From the IMG/VR virus record IMGVR_UViG_3300017706_000970, positions 1-64,000 of that record: a stretch of 64,000 nucleotides of DNA; one strand, 5' to 3'. The notes beneath the pieces are model-generated. The model was not told the DNA's origin, did not search any database, and was given only the letters and a program-made list of their open reading frames with translations. A program made the position numbers and the translations under genes. This document shows positions 33,501 to 41,070 of this stretch, piece after piece. This DNA comes from a virus. Positions within the stretch are counted from its first letter, which is position 1, and each line of letters opens with the position of its first letter.

Positions 33501-35206
33501 TATCAATTACTGCTACAAACCTTCGACCAAGTACAAAGGTTCACGCATTCTTCGATGGAGCGAATGTAGATGAACATTGCACCTTCTCAGTGGATGGTAC
33601 TACTTACAGGTTAACTGAAGCCGACTTGATTACAGATTCGACTGGTTCGATTGCATCAAGTGTTAATTTGACATTTACCATTCCATCCGGTCAATTCCGC
33701 GTTGGTGAGAAACTATTCCGACTCACAGATAGTGCAACTAATGTAGTTTCTGCCGCAACCACAAGTGCAGAAATGGTCTACCCAGTTGAAGGGTTAGTTG
33801 ATACGAGAGAAGATATTACAATCACAACTCGCAAACCAAATCTAATTCGAAAGAGTGTAAATGAAGAAAGAATCATAACTGATACGGACACGGATCTCTT
33901 CGTGAATGAAAGTTCACCAACCAATCCAGTATCACAGACATTCTTCGTATCACCATCAGAATATCCTAACGGTGTTTATGTTGATAAGGTAAGTATTTAC
34001 TTCAAGAGTAAATCAAACACACTACCAGTTACTCTTCAACTTCGACCAACTTCAAATGGATACCCTAGTTCTTCTATAGTGTACCCGTTTGCGGAAGTCG
34101 TTAAGAACGCATCCGAAGTAAACATCAGTGAAAGTCCAGATGTTGCAAGTGTTGGTTCTGCCACTACATTCACATTCTCTTCGCCAGTATATCTACTTCC
34201 CGGTGAACATGCTGTATCACTTAAGACAAACAGTGACGAATACTCCACATACATTGCCGTCATGGGCGACAATCAAATTGGAACTGAGATTCCCGTTACA
34301 GAACAACCAAACCTCGGATCACTTTTCCGATCTGAAAATGCTGGTAAATGGGAAGCAGATACAACTGCGGATCTCATGATGCAGGTAAGTAAGTGTAAGT
34401 TTACTTCCGGTGGTTTAAATGTTCTAACCCTAAAGGAAGAAAAGGGTTCTGGTGGATATACCGACGAAATCAAACTTGATACGGGCAACTTGAATGCCGA
34501 AGTTACAAACTGGCCTGAAAGTCGTTTCGATATTAAGATGAGATTTACACCAAACAATCCATCAAATGTCTCAGCAACGAGCACAGAATTTGCAGTAACG
34601 ACGAATGAATCATTCTCGTTCGATAGTTCTCGTAAGATTAATCTTAACGTATCTGACACAAACGAAACATTGATTCTAGATGCTACGATTTCTGGAACAG
34701 ATGATCATGTGTCCCCGGTATTTGATCTGGATCAAGTAAGTCTGATATCAGTTGAGAATATTATCGAAGGTGCCAAGGACTTAACGCCGGGTGGGGCCAA
34801 CAATAATGGCGAACTAGACCCAGAGGCAAAACCAGTTGCAAGTGGATCGGTGCCAAGATCTCGTTATGTTTCACGACAGGTAAACCTCGCAGACGGTTTC
34901 GAGTCTAAGAATATCAGAGTAATTTTGAACGAGTTCAAACCACAAAACACTGATATACAGGTGTTTGTGAAACAACAACCAGCGGGCGAAGATGCACCGT
35001 TCGAGAACGAACCATACGTTCAGTTGACTACATCGACAACAGGAACATTTGATGGATTCAGAGAAGTAGAGTATAATTTACCCGCAGACCTAACGGAAGC
35101 AATGGGTAAATTTGCAATCAAGGTTTGTATGTACGCCGACGGAGCTCCACTAAATACTGCGGTTGTTCCAAGAGTTAAAGACTTAAGGACGATTGCCCTC
35201 GCATGA
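27599..35206 (+). CDS. Giant 2535-aa tail/baseplate protein, DUF4815 N-terminus
   Basis: The start (YYDDFDKTKNYLKILFKPGF, then AVQARELTQLQTALQTQIER and FGDHVFKNGT) matches the DUF4815 proteins of marine T4-like phages, which are virion proteins of the baseplate periphery. Domains then run as beta-rich segments. A Cys cluster (NTCDGCPGAGC) lies at about residue 890, a helical zone (MRDIGSLERRIQQIEYYSTL) at about 1720-1745, and lectin-like sandwich regions towards the C-terminus (ANLRPSTKVHAFFDG-type; YPNGVYVDKVSIYFKS). It may replace several short T4 genes (gp9-gp12). It is likely involved in fibre attachment or host contact. Confidence 0.75.
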   Translation: MPSYDPELTSGDPYYDDFDKTKNYLKILFKPGFAVQARELTQLQTALQTQIERFGDHVFKNGTPVLGSGLTEKNVGYIRATGLSEANRALIAGDFLTGTGDKSNLRARVISTEAPLSTGVDTFPVVFLQYLSGGGTAGDSFGLGDQVYSETQSVNFAVKSTTGDYVASTGNGLACSIDTGVFYVDGFFVYVNPQTNVPFRLSTANQIESPSSGEDGTAAGASAGVRLYQFPTNRVGLQINKKIIDNIDDPTLVDPAKGSYNYSAPGADRYQVDPVFSSKVLNITTNTPSEFIDEDFVDVLRVVNGKITKRYNKTEYAELEKTLARRTFDESGNYTVKPFNATILNNLRIDKYQVDVTLSSAAATFGIGDNVTSNGVTAEVLNVLDRTNFIGSTAQRLIVDMDSGRFASGISMTNNESPDPATGTVNAISFLPDSTGIFSAEQGGTASKLAVSINSGKAYVFGYEFETQSKTNISSDRARTDESLIGANLNANLGNFIVAETDALPVNDVAIKYSGNRFDSYPFDSGVSILGTDGPFEYNNLPKVDLKGKFIQVNIPYRANEAGTATIRYWAPLFATEHDGSFDSALVIDNFASATMESSDTSLIVGSESSAYYLPTSIDSQGGYVSSGANSPGASADRFLQKITFRQNYRSGVNYSTGRGIAPSLNEYASFKGQIGTPGATCSFVRQVFMGNIDGDIGSGNGPNAYVRAGGVARRWVPAESVTFRSGSSMILQSAGTGGFEKSGGVIQQGWAGISGTIQDCSPVSYGSSINSIINKNIYALPVADAYVTGQNGYNSASNFAVGDVVRQFQYGATGSPAAGGFTLGASGGGYAYTDPTSLSEAIAEVVGWVLTVNGPILYAEQVSGVTFAASCGFSNLSYPGVLPGIAFGNTCDGCPGAGCTVGFNGLIDLVSTSAPSSGATVDYTFKYGLRSGFTADMTVQEVRFESDDPGIVGDGYLNVLQDEGKVDADFNAGSAAVDNQTATGLIDAGIVSTSYKHGQIVVQFTYNDWDVSRIDYNDYKGDPNIINKGNVISWDNSQNKLLLEICTGFQGFQRDLGYIYGIRDTSCDMAFVGYGGNGINSNSDVSENFSNIVDVAGPYNITTANFNGFGSYTEGETGTQLLQSKSNFVPGRFYSVGEKVAQNVPGSQPTKYATGTVVNFTARNSGNSADVQDTTLLIELDSTNGASFEVGANAKPILEGTLSSASGVTGFVPSPTGKVTTVQNSYGLNGAYFNGFLGTAGSSMDQYTTTQVPVTIGTARIRQIQEQSNDAQQVSLFDVNMGNKRSGVKFFLNEMNAAFYGFAKQTNRAGLVQSAGGKLFDVHPTYIGKVFNPDQNKLVFPVPVGDVVKTINSLDYRVIKSFPITFDNPSDLSAEASSGNSNIRFVGGGVSGGIVDGTDLNNYIMVDNNGKIMDLFSDAFTLRTNNTDFGDLGKLTVTKNIGGGTGTYPDTTKFDLIAMLDVNPGESITTSPIRFKKLKEVSTTLATGDIKTSATGLKYFELSNNDIYSFVSAFDEGISATADVFNLFSLDNGQRDNLYQNGRLYISNNGLESAGTVADVKDKKANLAGPISVVYRYFEHSGIGPFVSESYINDSPASGEIKFTFDDIPEYTSPDSGEVINLNKIIDFRPTFDGINFNAVFLPASGQSFNISYSYFLPRIDKLVLTRDKEFKVIQGVPALEPTTPDKVVDAMELYKFYIPAYTYKSTDVISKFIENKRFTMRDIGSLERRIQQIEYYSTLSLLERQTEALFVKDENGNDRFKNGIIVDQFSGHNIGDVKNKDYNVAMDFENQELRSPFTSRSVDFDVKTLNSLHKTSDNLVMLPFTSESLNTQPLSTSTVNLNPFTVTNWLGRAKLTPPSDNWYDDTKNPDVLVNIEGENDAWKALGSNAFGTQWNDWKTNWVGSESMSDTILNKNAKGISRTTDVTSSRQLRTGIETRVVPERIVKEIGSKFVDLSVVPFVRSKSVSITATNLRPSTKVHAFFDGANVDEHCTFSVDGTTYRLTEADLITDSTGSIASSVNLTFTIPSGQFRVGEKLFRLTDSATNVVSAATTSAEMVYPVEGLVDTREDITITTRKPNLIRKSVNEERIITDTDTDLFVNESSPTNPVSQTFFVSPSEYPNGVYVDKVSIYFKSKSNTLPVTLQLRPTSNGYPSSSIVYPFAEVVKNASEVNISESPDVASVGSATTFTFSSPVYLLPGEHAVSLKTNSDEYSTYIAVMGDNQIGTEIPVTEQPNLGSLFRSENAGKWEADTTADLMMQVSKCKFTSGGLNVLTLKEEKGSGGYTDEIKLDTGNLNAEVTNWPESRFDIKMRFTPNNPSNVSATSTEFAVTTNESFSFDSSRKINLNVSDTNETLILDATISGTDDHVSPVFDLDQVSLISVENIIEGAKDLTPGGANNNGELDPEAKPVASGSVPRSRYVSRQVNLADGFESKNIRVILNEFKPQNTDIQVFVKQQPAGEDAPFENEPYVQLTTSTTGTFDGFREVEYNLPADLTEAMGKFAIKVCMYADGAPLNTAVVPRVKDLRTIALA

Positions 35207-35427
35207 GTTCAGGATTCCTAAATATCGAAGGTAGAAAAGATTTGGTCAGAGATCTAAAGTCTGGCGCAGTTCTTTCTCAAAATAAAGAAGCGCTTCTTGC
35301 TTATAAGCAAAAAGGTGAAGATAAAGATCAGATTAGAAAACTACAAGAGCAACAAAATTCTTTGCAACATGAAATGAGTGAAATCAAATCCATGTTACAA
35401 ACATTACTGACTAGAGGAAATAATTAA
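35203..35427 (+). CDS. Small coiled-coil protein, conserved in marine T4-likes
   Basis: 74 residues, coupled by ATGA to the giant gene. Start FLNIEGRKDLVRDLKSGAVL, then NKEALLAYKQKGEDKDQIRK and a predicted coiled coil to the end (LQEQQNSLQHEMSEIKSMLQ). Proteins like this follow the large baseplate gene in marine T4-like phages. The function is unknown; a trimerising connector or fibre chaperone is possible. Overlaps the next start by one base. Confidence 0.65.
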   Translation: MSSGFLNIEGRKDLVRDLKSGAVLSQNKEALLAYKQKGEDKDQIRKLQEQQNSLQHEMSEIKSMLQTLLTRGNN

Positions 35428-37991
35428 TGCCCGGATACACACTATCTAACTTGGGGATCACCGAAACCTTTTATGGTTGGTTCACAAAGACTAACGATAT
35501 TATTGCACAACTAAACTCGGTCTCTGGACAGGGTGTTTCAGCTGCTGGTCTTTCTGGTGATAATTTAATTATTACATTAATTGACGGTAGTACGTTTGAT
35601 GCTGGATCCGCAGTCGGTCCTACTGGAGATGCTGTTGCTGGTGCTGCCATAACAAATGGCGAACTGATCTTTACTCTGGATAGTGGAATCGTTATCAATG
35701 TGGGTAATGTTGTGGGTCCAACGGGAACAACCGGACCGATAGGTCCAGCAGGATCAACTGGTCATACAGGTGCTTCAGGTCCAGCGGGTGAGGGAGTCCC
35801 GACCGGCGGAAATGTTGGTTATGCACTGGTCAAAGCCTCAAACACTGATCGAGATACAGAATGGTCTGACATTACCAGTCTTTCTAGATCACATCCCGGT
35901 CAAATTGGTGGGTTCGAAGCAGGAACCGGAGACTTAATTTTTGGTATTGGTATTTCTCAAGATAGTCTCGCTAGAGATTTATATCCTCGTTGGTCAACTA
36001 ACTATTATCTCTCAGAGGTTCACACAGGGCCCGGCGTCTCTCAAGAGGGTGCCAAGGGATTATACTCAGTTGCCCTACAGATGGATGGATATACACAGGG
36101 TTATGACGACGGGTTAACATCTGGTATAAAAGTACTAAACTTCTTAGAATCTACAAGACCATTTGAATCTAATTACTTCACTCGTGGTTCTTGTACTGGA
36201 GAAACATTAGACGGACCTCCCGGATTCTACTGGAACCGTATGAAGTATTTCCCAACAACAAAACTTCAACCAATCTATGTTGCTAATTATTGTACAGTAG
36301 ATAAGTATCTCATGTATATTTCTGGTTACACTGGAGGAGCAACCGCAACTGCGGGTAACCTTTCGAAGAGAAGGGGAACCTACGGTTGGTTTGGTATGAT
36401 TCCAATGCAAAGTTTTCCAGTGGGAACTCCATCTAGTGAATCTACAAACTTTGATGGATTCGTTAATGGATCAACCTGTGCATACTTATTCAGACCACAG
36501 GGAGCTGCATTAAACTCAGGCGGAGTTGGTATCTCGGTTACCGATTCGAATTTTGATGTTGATGGTATTTCATATGGATCATGGACTGGTGATTATGTTA
36601 GAGAGGTAACTCCGGGTAGAACTGGACCAGTTGCACTTTACCCTGAGTCAAATGGTGAATTGGGATTAGGATCAGGATTTACTCTATCTCCCGGTTGGTA
36701 TTATCTTGCTAGTGAAATTATTCCTGCTGCTTGGTTTAGTGTTGGTTCAGAGATAGATCCACTGAAAGACGGTGGTGTAACCGATCAGGGATTATTGGGT
36801 GATGATATTATTATCACCCATACTAATGCTAGTACCAGTCAAGGTTCTTCTGATATGTTTGGACTGAATGGATTTGAACTAGCCCCCGAGGGAGAAAGCA
36901 CTGGGGTTGGAGCTCCGTTTACACCTTCTGCTTATCTAGGAATTGCATCACTTACGCAAGACATGGAAACTATTCCAACTGGTCTTCCCCCGTACCTATG
37001 GTATACACAGGGACTTTCTGGTGCTTCAGCAGAAGGTAGATTTGGATCTAGTGGTTCTGATCTTTTCTTTGTTGGTCACAAGGGACTTCATCCGTTAGAT
37101 ACGTCAGTTGACACCGATGGTGCAATCACAGTTAGAGCTCAGAATGCTGAACAGGCATCTGCTCCAAGAATTGCAATTTCTATTGCTAGTTCTTCTTCAC
37201 AATTAGATTCGTTACGACCATTGGTCAATCCACAAGCAGAACAACAAGAAGCAGAAAAATGCATTGCTTTCTGGGATGGTCATGTAAACCCACTAACAAA
37301 CCCCGGAAACGCCGGTGGTGCGGGTGATCCGGGTTATAGTGGAGATTGGACTGGTGGACTAGACGGAATTGCGTGGACATACGCATTGTTCGGTCAAACA
37401 TACAGTGATGGAGTTAGTGCGGGGTGGACATTCGAAAGTGTAAGATGCCCAGACGGAACTTGTCCAGAGTTCCTCCGACCTCCTGCTCACGGAGGTACAT
37501 ACGGTGTTGTCGGAGGTGACAGAACCGGACTACCCGGTAGTTACAGTTCGTTCGACTTAAACCCTCAAGGACTGACTACTGCTGGTATTACAGGTAGCAC
37601 CGCTGAAGGATTTATTCGAATTACCGGAACAGGTGGAGATATATTCTACTATGGATTTGGTTTAAATGTTGCTGCTAGAGGACATGGTGTATCGGGCGCT
37701 ACCGCAGCAGGATGTACTGGTGCTATTACGGATCCGGCCGAAGGCGGTGGTTTTAATGTGATCTATAGATTCCCGATCGGCGATACCATCTCGATTCCGG
37801 GCAACAACTCTCTACCGGTAGATGGTTTAGGTATTGACGCGAGCATTTCACTCTTTGTGAATGCACAAGAAGATATTCACAAGAAATGGTTCGGTACTGT
37901 TTCCGGATCAGAGAAGAACCACTTGGTTCACTTCACGGGAACATTTGGTTGTTCTGGTGATGGTGGATATCCAGTTTATACAGGACCATAA
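35427..37991 (+). CDS. Tail fibre-like protein with collagen-like repeats
   Basis: 854 residues. N-terminal part TLSNLGITETFYGWFTKTND resembles virion-binding N-termini of fibres. Residues about 94-121 are collagen-like Gly-X-Y repeats (GPTGTTGPIGPAGSTGHTGA). The long C-terminal region is rich in Gly, Ser, Tyr and Trp and beta-prone, suiting receptor binding. Codons for Gly-Pro repeats make this typical of phage fibres. It precedes the PAAR-like gene, so it may be carried by the baseplate. Confidence 0.72.
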   Translation: MPGYTLSNLGITETFYGWFTKTNDIIAQLNSVSGQGVSAAGLSGDNLIITLIDGSTFDAGSAVGPTGDAVAGAAITNGELIFTLDSGIVINVGNVVGPTGTTGPIGPAGSTGHTGASGPAGEGVPTGGNVGYALVKASNTDRDTEWSDITSLSRSHPGQIGGFEAGTGDLIFGIGISQDSLARDLYPRWSTNYYLSEVHTGPGVSQEGAKGLYSVALQMDGYTQGYDDGLTSGIKVLNFLESTRPFESNYFTRGSCTGETLDGPPGFYWNRMKYFPTTKLQPIYVANYCTVDKYLMYISGYTGGATATAGNLSKRRGTYGWFGMIPMQSFPVGTPSSESTNFDGFVNGSTCAYLFRPQGAALNSGGVGISVTDSNFDVDGISYGSWTGDYVREVTPGRTGPVALYPESNGELGLGSGFTLSPGWYYLASEIIPAAWFSVGSEIDPLKDGGVTDQGLLGDDIIITHTNASTSQGSSDMFGLNGFELAPEGESTGVGAPFTPSAYLGIASLTQDMETIPTGLPPYLWYTQGLSGASAEGRFGSSGSDLFFVGHKGLHPLDTSVDTDGAITVRAQNAEQASAPRIAISIASSSSQLDSLRPLVNPQAEQQEAEKCIAFWDGHVNPLTNPGNAGGAGDPGYSGDWTGGLDGIAWTYALFGQTYSDGVSAGWTFESVRCPDGTCPEFLRPPAHGGTYGVVGGDRTGLPGSYSSFDLNPQGLTTAGITGSTAEGFIRITGTGGDIFYYGFGLNVAARGHGVSGATAAGCTGAITDPAEGGGFNVIYRFPIGDTISIPGNNSLPVDGLGIDASISLFVNAQEDIHKKWFGTVSGSEKNHLVHFTGTFGCSGDGGYPVYTGP

Positions 37992-37994
37992 TCT

Positions 37995-38276
37995 ATGCCG
38001 GGAGTCGCAAGAATAGGAGATGGTACAAATTCAGAAGCAAAGGTCGGTCCAAAACCCGGATCTACTAATGTCTTTGTAAACAGTCGATCAATTGCAACTG
38101 AAGGTAATTCTTTTCTAACTCCGCACCAGCATGGACAGAGTACAATTACTTCTACTTTTGTTGGAACAGGAAATCAGAAAGTTCTTGCGAATGGAAGTCC
38201 TATACTGAAACAAGGAAGTCAAGCTTTGTGTGGTCATAGTATCATAGAATCTTCCCCCAATGTTCAAACGGGTTAG
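37995..38276 (+). CDS. PAAR-like spike tip protein
   Basis: 93 residues: MPGVARIGDGTNSEAKVGPK, then NVFVNSRSIATEG, HQHGQ, QKVLANGSPILKQGSQALCG and H, matching the PAAR repeat architecture with candidate metal ligands (His in PHQHG, Cys and His in LCGHS). In T4, gp5.4 is the PAAR protein that sharpens the gp5 needle. Here it should cap the gp5-like spike. It has no strong promoter of its own and starts three bases after the fibre gene. Confidence 0.85.
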   Translation: MPGVARIGDGTNSEAKVGPKPGSTNVFVNSRSIATEGNSFLTPHQHGQSTITSTFVGTGNQKVLANGSPILKQGSQALCGHSIIESSPNVQTG

Positions 38277-38312
38277 TCTTTCGTTTATACATAGTATAAC
38301 GGAGGTGTATAG

Positions 38313-39062
38313 ATGAGCGTAACATCAAGAGAAGAACTCAAAGAATACTGCTTGCGAAAGTTAGGTTTTCCTGTCGTTGAAATTAACGTGGATGATCAAC
38401 AAGTAGAAGATCGAATTGATGATGCTATCGAACACTTCACGGAGTATCACTTCGACGGAGTAGAAACTCGATACCTAAAACACCAAATTGTTGCAGATGA
38501 TGTAACCAATGGATATCTGGATATGAATCTGGTAGATCCAAGTGTGGTTTCCGTTGTTCGTGCTTTTCAATTTGGAAGTGGAGCCGCAGGTAACTTCATG
38601 GGTGTCAAATACCAAATGGCATTCAATGACTTCTACGGTCTTCGTAACGGCGGTACACTTCAGTATTATGATCAGGTAATGAGACACATGCAAATGATCT
38701 CAGACTATCTCACACCAGAAAAGAAAATTCGTTTCAACCGAGTAACTAATAAGTTATTCCTTGATATGGACTGGTCAGAAGAAGTTTCGGTAGGAGATTA
38801 TCTGATGTTTGAGTGTTATGTTGCCGTTGATGGTGAGTCATACAAAGAACTATATAATGATCGTTTCCTTAAAGAGTATGCCTCGGCCCTCATTAAAAGA
38901 CAGTGGGGTTCGAACCTCTCGAAGTTTGAGGGAATGCAGTTACCCGGTGGTGTACAGTTCAACGGACAACAAATGTTTCAGGATGCACAAGAAGAAATTA
39001 GAAGGCTAGAAGACGAGATGTCTCTCAAGTATGAACTTCCACCAGACTTTATGACGGGATGA
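38313..39062 (+). CDS. gp13: Neck protein gp13
   Basis: 249 residues from ATG 38313 after GGAGGTG. Conserved features: LKEYCLRKLGFPVVEINVDD, QVEDRIDDAIEHFTEYHFDG and VKYQMAFNDFYG. gp13 binds the portal side of the finished head and helps close it before tail attachment. T4 gp13 is 309 residues. It begins the head-neck operon with gp14. Confidence 0.93.
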   Translation: MSVTSREELKEYCLRKLGFPVVEINVDDQQVEDRIDDAIEHFTEYHFDGVETRYLKHQIVADDVTNGYLDMNLVDPSVVSVVRAFQFGSGAAGNFMGVKYQMAFNDFYGLRNGGTLQYYDQVMRHMQMISDYLTPEKKIRFNRVTNKLFLDMDWSEEVSVGDYLMFECYVAVDGESYKELYNDRFLKEYASALIKRQWGSNLSKFEGMQLPGGVQFNGQQMFQDAQEEIRRLEDEMSLKYELPPDFMTG

Positions 39063-39065
39063 TAA

Positions 39066-39719
39066 ATGGGAACTAATCCGTTCTTCAACAAAAAACCACA
39101 CACTTCTTCAAGTGTTCTAGAAGATCTCACCGTCGAAACCATTCGAATGTATGGTCGAGATATGGTCTACCTTCCACGAACACTCGTTCGAGAAGACACT
39201 ATCTTCGGTGAAGACAATGCCTCTATCTTCTCAGATGGTATGCAAATGGAAATGTACATTGATTCGATTGATGGGTTTGGTGGTGGAGATCAGATTACAC
39301 AGTTCGGTTTTGAAATTCAAGACACCGTAGATCTTGTAGTTGCAAAGAGAGTTTTCCGCGATAACTTTGTTGGTTCTGGTTCTACGCAGATTCACCCGCA
39401 AGAAGGTGATTTAATTTACTTTCCGATGTCTCGTTATATCTTTGAGATTAAATTTGTAGAACATGAAAATCCTTTTTACCAGTTAGGTAAACTCTACACA
39501 TATAGATTATCCTGCGAACTCTTCCGTTACTCACACGAGAAACTGGATACAGGTTGGTCTGCGATCGATGGTCTAGAAGATGCGATCGATGGTGTCACTG
39601 GTGCCTCTGGAGATATTATTCCACAGGACGGATATGGTACGAACTCCGACATTAAGACTGATGGTGATTCAATTCTCGACTTCTCAGAGAATGATCCATT
39701 CTCGGAGGGTAACTACTGA
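39066..39719 (+). CDS. gp14: Neck protein gp14
   Basis: 217 residues (T4: 256), three bases after gp13. Features: TNPFFN, LEDLTVETIRMYGRDMVYLP, EDTIFGEDNASIFSDG and YIFEIKFVEHENPFYQLGKL. It forms the neck with gp13 and the tail terminator gp15. Its stop overlaps the next ATG as TGATG. Confidence 0.93.
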   Translation: MGTNPFFNKKPHTSSSVLEDLTVETIRMYGRDMVYLPRTLVREDTIFGEDNASIFSDGMQMEMYIDSIDGFGGGDQITQFGFEIQDTVDLVVAKRVFRDNFVGSGSTQIHPQEGDLIYFPMSRYIFEIKFVEHENPFYQLGKLYTYRLSCELFRYSHEKLDTGWSAIDGLEDAIDGVTGASGDIIPQDGYGTNSDIKTDGDSILDFSENDPFSEGNY

Positions 39720-40624
39720 TGTTTCAATCACACTTCTATCATGAGACAATAAGAAACACTGTTGTAGCTTTCGGTACTTTATTTGATGATATTAAAATAC
39801 AAAAGTTAAATGCGGATGGTACTGAACGAGTAAGTATTCAGGTTCCTCTTGCTTATGCTGCAAGAGAAAAGTACATTGAACGGTTAAAACAAGACAACCG
39901 ATTAAACGATGACGAATACCCAAACGCACATGTCCAGATGACGCTGCCTAGAATGTCTTTCAATATGACATCTCTGAATTATGATGCAAGTCGAAAGAGA
40001 AATACAATTCACCGCCGTCGTGTCAAGGATGTTGAAGGTACACAAGGACAATTATCATATCAGTACGCCGAAGTGCCATATAATATGGGTTTTGAACTTG
40101 GTATCTATGCGTCTACATTTGAAGATGGATTACAGATTGTAGAACAGATTGTTCCATACTTCACTCCAGAATTTAACGTAACCTTTCAAAAGGCTGGTGG
40201 AACTTCTGATATTAACAGCAAGATCGATTTGCCTATTGTGTTGGATAGTGTAAACTTAGACTATGACTTCCTTGGTGATATGGAAACAAGAAGATTACTA
40301 AACTGGACACTCTCCTTTAATGTAAGAAGTTATTTGTATGGTCCGACTAGAAGAGACAAGACAATCATATACACAAAGTCCACTTTGTTTGATCTCGGAG
40401 ACGGATTAACTTCTGGTCAAGTTGCAGGACTCTGTGGAGCAACGGGAGCAGTGGCTAGAATTGATATTGGAATATCGGGCGGTACTGGAATCTTTATCGA
40501 TGGTTCTCAGACAGATCCATCTGCTATACCACCTTATACATTTACACAAACTGAATATCAATTCAACAATCCATCTGGATCTGGAACTGGTGATGTGATT
40601 GATGGAGGAGGAGAAACTGTATGA
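39719..40624 (+). CDS. gp15: Tail terminator / sheath stabiliser gp15
   Basis: 301 residues (T4: 272). Conserved start FQSHFYHETIRNTVVAFGTL, FDDIKIQK, then QVPLAYAAREKYIERLKQDN and a middle TLPRMSFNMTSLNYDASRKR. gp15 forms the hexameric ring on top of tube and sheath that joins tail to head. The C-terminal 60 residues are Gly-rich and not part of the core. ATGA overlap with gp16. Confidence 0.93.
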   Translation: MFQSHFYHETIRNTVVAFGTLFDDIKIQKLNADGTERVSIQVPLAYAAREKYIERLKQDNRLNDDEYPNAHVQMTLPRMSFNMTSLNYDASRKRNTIHRRRVKDVEGTQGQLSYQYAEVPYNMGFELGIYASTFEDGLQIVEQIVPYFTPEFNVTFQKAGGTSDINSKIDLPIVLDSVNLDYDFLGDMETRRLLNWTLSFNVRSYLYGPTRRDKTIIYTKSTLFDLGDGLTSGQVAGLCGATGAVARIDIGISGGTGIFIDGSQTDPSAIPPYTFTQTEYQFNNPSGSGTGDVIDGGGETV

Positions 40625-41070
40625 GTGAAGATCGTGTAGATAAAAATCTCAATGAGGTATTTGAGATAGAACCCGTGGTAGTTGATGCTGAAATTATCGA
40701 ACCAGAAAAACCAAAACAAGTCGGTGATCAAAAGGCAGAGAGAGATTTTCACGAAGTTCGTGGGTCTCTCAAAGATATCATAGATCGAGGCAGTGAAGCC
40801 ATTGATGGTATTCTTCAGGTTGCCTCCGAAACGGAAAGTCCGAGAGCATATGAAGTCGCAGCTCAGATGATTAAAACCGTCGCAGATGCGAACAAAGATC
40901 TCTTAGAGATTCACAAGAAACTCAAGGACATCAATAAAGAAACAACAACAGTCAACAACACCACAAATAATTCTCTATTCGTTGGTTCAACTAAAGAACT
41001 TCAAATGTTCTTGAAAGAACAAAAAGAAAATATGATGCTGGAGGAGAAAGATGCCGAGGTCGGAGACTGA
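40621..41070 (+). CDS. gp16: Small terminase subunit gp16
   Basis: 149 residues (T4: 164). An acidic N-terminal segment, then a helical core RGSLKDIIDRGSEAIDGILQ with VAQMIKTVADANKDLLEIHK, and a C-terminal TTNNSLFVGSTKELQMFL typical of T4-like gp16. It forms the ring that regulates the packaging motor. It overlaps gp17 by 20 bases. Confidence 0.9.
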   Translation: MSEDRVDKNLNEVFEIEPVVVDAEIIEPEKPKQVGDQKAERDFHEVRGSLKDIIDRGSEAIDGILQVASETESPRAYEVAAQMIKTVADANKDLLEIHKKLKDINKETTTVNNTTNNSLFVGSTKELQMFLKEQKENMMLEEKDAEVGD

